From the NCBI GenBank assembly GCA_016946835.1, contig JACVTC010000122.1, forward strand, positions 145,001 through 192,500: DNA of 47,500 nt. The letters are read 5' to 3'. Under the pieces are notes generated by a model, which saw only the letters and a program-made list of their open reading frames with translations, was not told where the DNA came from and did no database searches. The first letter of the stretch is position 1; each line of letters opens with the position of its first letter. This stretch comes from Neocallimastix lanati (nom. inval.). Its lineage: Eukaryota > Neocallimastigomycota > Neocallimastigomycetes > Neocallimastigales > Neocallimastigaceae. This document shows positions 47,441 to 47,500 of this stretch, in pieces. The position numbers were made by a program, and so were the translations under genes.

Positions 47441-47500
47441 ATGTTCTTTCTTCAAACCGTTGAAGCTCTTGGTGATGAAAGTTTAAGTTTTTTTTTTTTT
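47441..47500 (+). CDS. Possible start of a gene cut by the window end
   Basis: From the ATG at 47441 the frame reads MFFLQTVEALGDESLS and then a run of Phe codons from poly-T at the edge. The 50-base stretch is clearly richer in G+C than the kilobase before it, which fits a first exon. Only about 20 codons are visible and I do not recognise the protein. It could instead be part of an exon on the other strand. Confidence 0.35.
   Translation, partial: MFFLQTVEALGDESLSFFFF

Overview
The window looks like nuclear DNA of a zoosporic fungus, most likely an anaerobic gut fungus (Neocallimastigomycota). The sequence shows extreme AT content, very long A/T homopolymers, ATT microsatellites of up to about 110 copies, and intron-rich genes whose exons stand out by higher GC and conserved protein matches. 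The lineage call is inference. It rests on a fungal-type Yrb30-like RanGTP-binding protein and a Uds1-like septation protein, found together with a flagellar axoneme gene (CFAP100) that non-flagellated fungi lack.

Layout. 1-4342 (minus): Uds1-like coiled-coil protein with an RS/RD-rich N-terminus, cut at the window edge. 4343-15172: gene-poor AT desert with a degenerate Ty1/copia relic (7826-8588), a minisatellite block (10241-10980), an LTR-end-like inverted repeat (11022-11057), two weaker relics, and homopolymer tracts. 15173-23703 (minus): an unidentified protein of about 1,530 residues in 22 exons. Its tenth intron (19122-19332) is an apparent U12-type AT-AC intron. 23704-29829: intergenic, with an ankyrin-like remnant (about 27555-27715), a second cluster of the minisatellite and a doubtful relic near 29 kb. 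29830-32039 (minus): complete F-actin capping protein alpha subunit, 8 exons, 285 residues. 36635-37969 (plus): intronless Yrb30-like protein, 444 residues. 39380-45652 (minus): complete CFAP100 homologue, 14 exons, 727 residues, with two giant ATT arrays inside introns. 47441-47500 (plus): possible start of another gene.

The genes are unrelated housekeeping and cytoskeletal functions (septation or polarity, actin capping, Ran transport, inner dynein arm assembly). Nothing suggests a cluster acting together. Exon models were built by hand from GT-AG boundaries and reading-frame continuity; every junction in the four multi-exon genes keeps frame. No defence system, CRISPR array, rRNA or tRNA was recognised.
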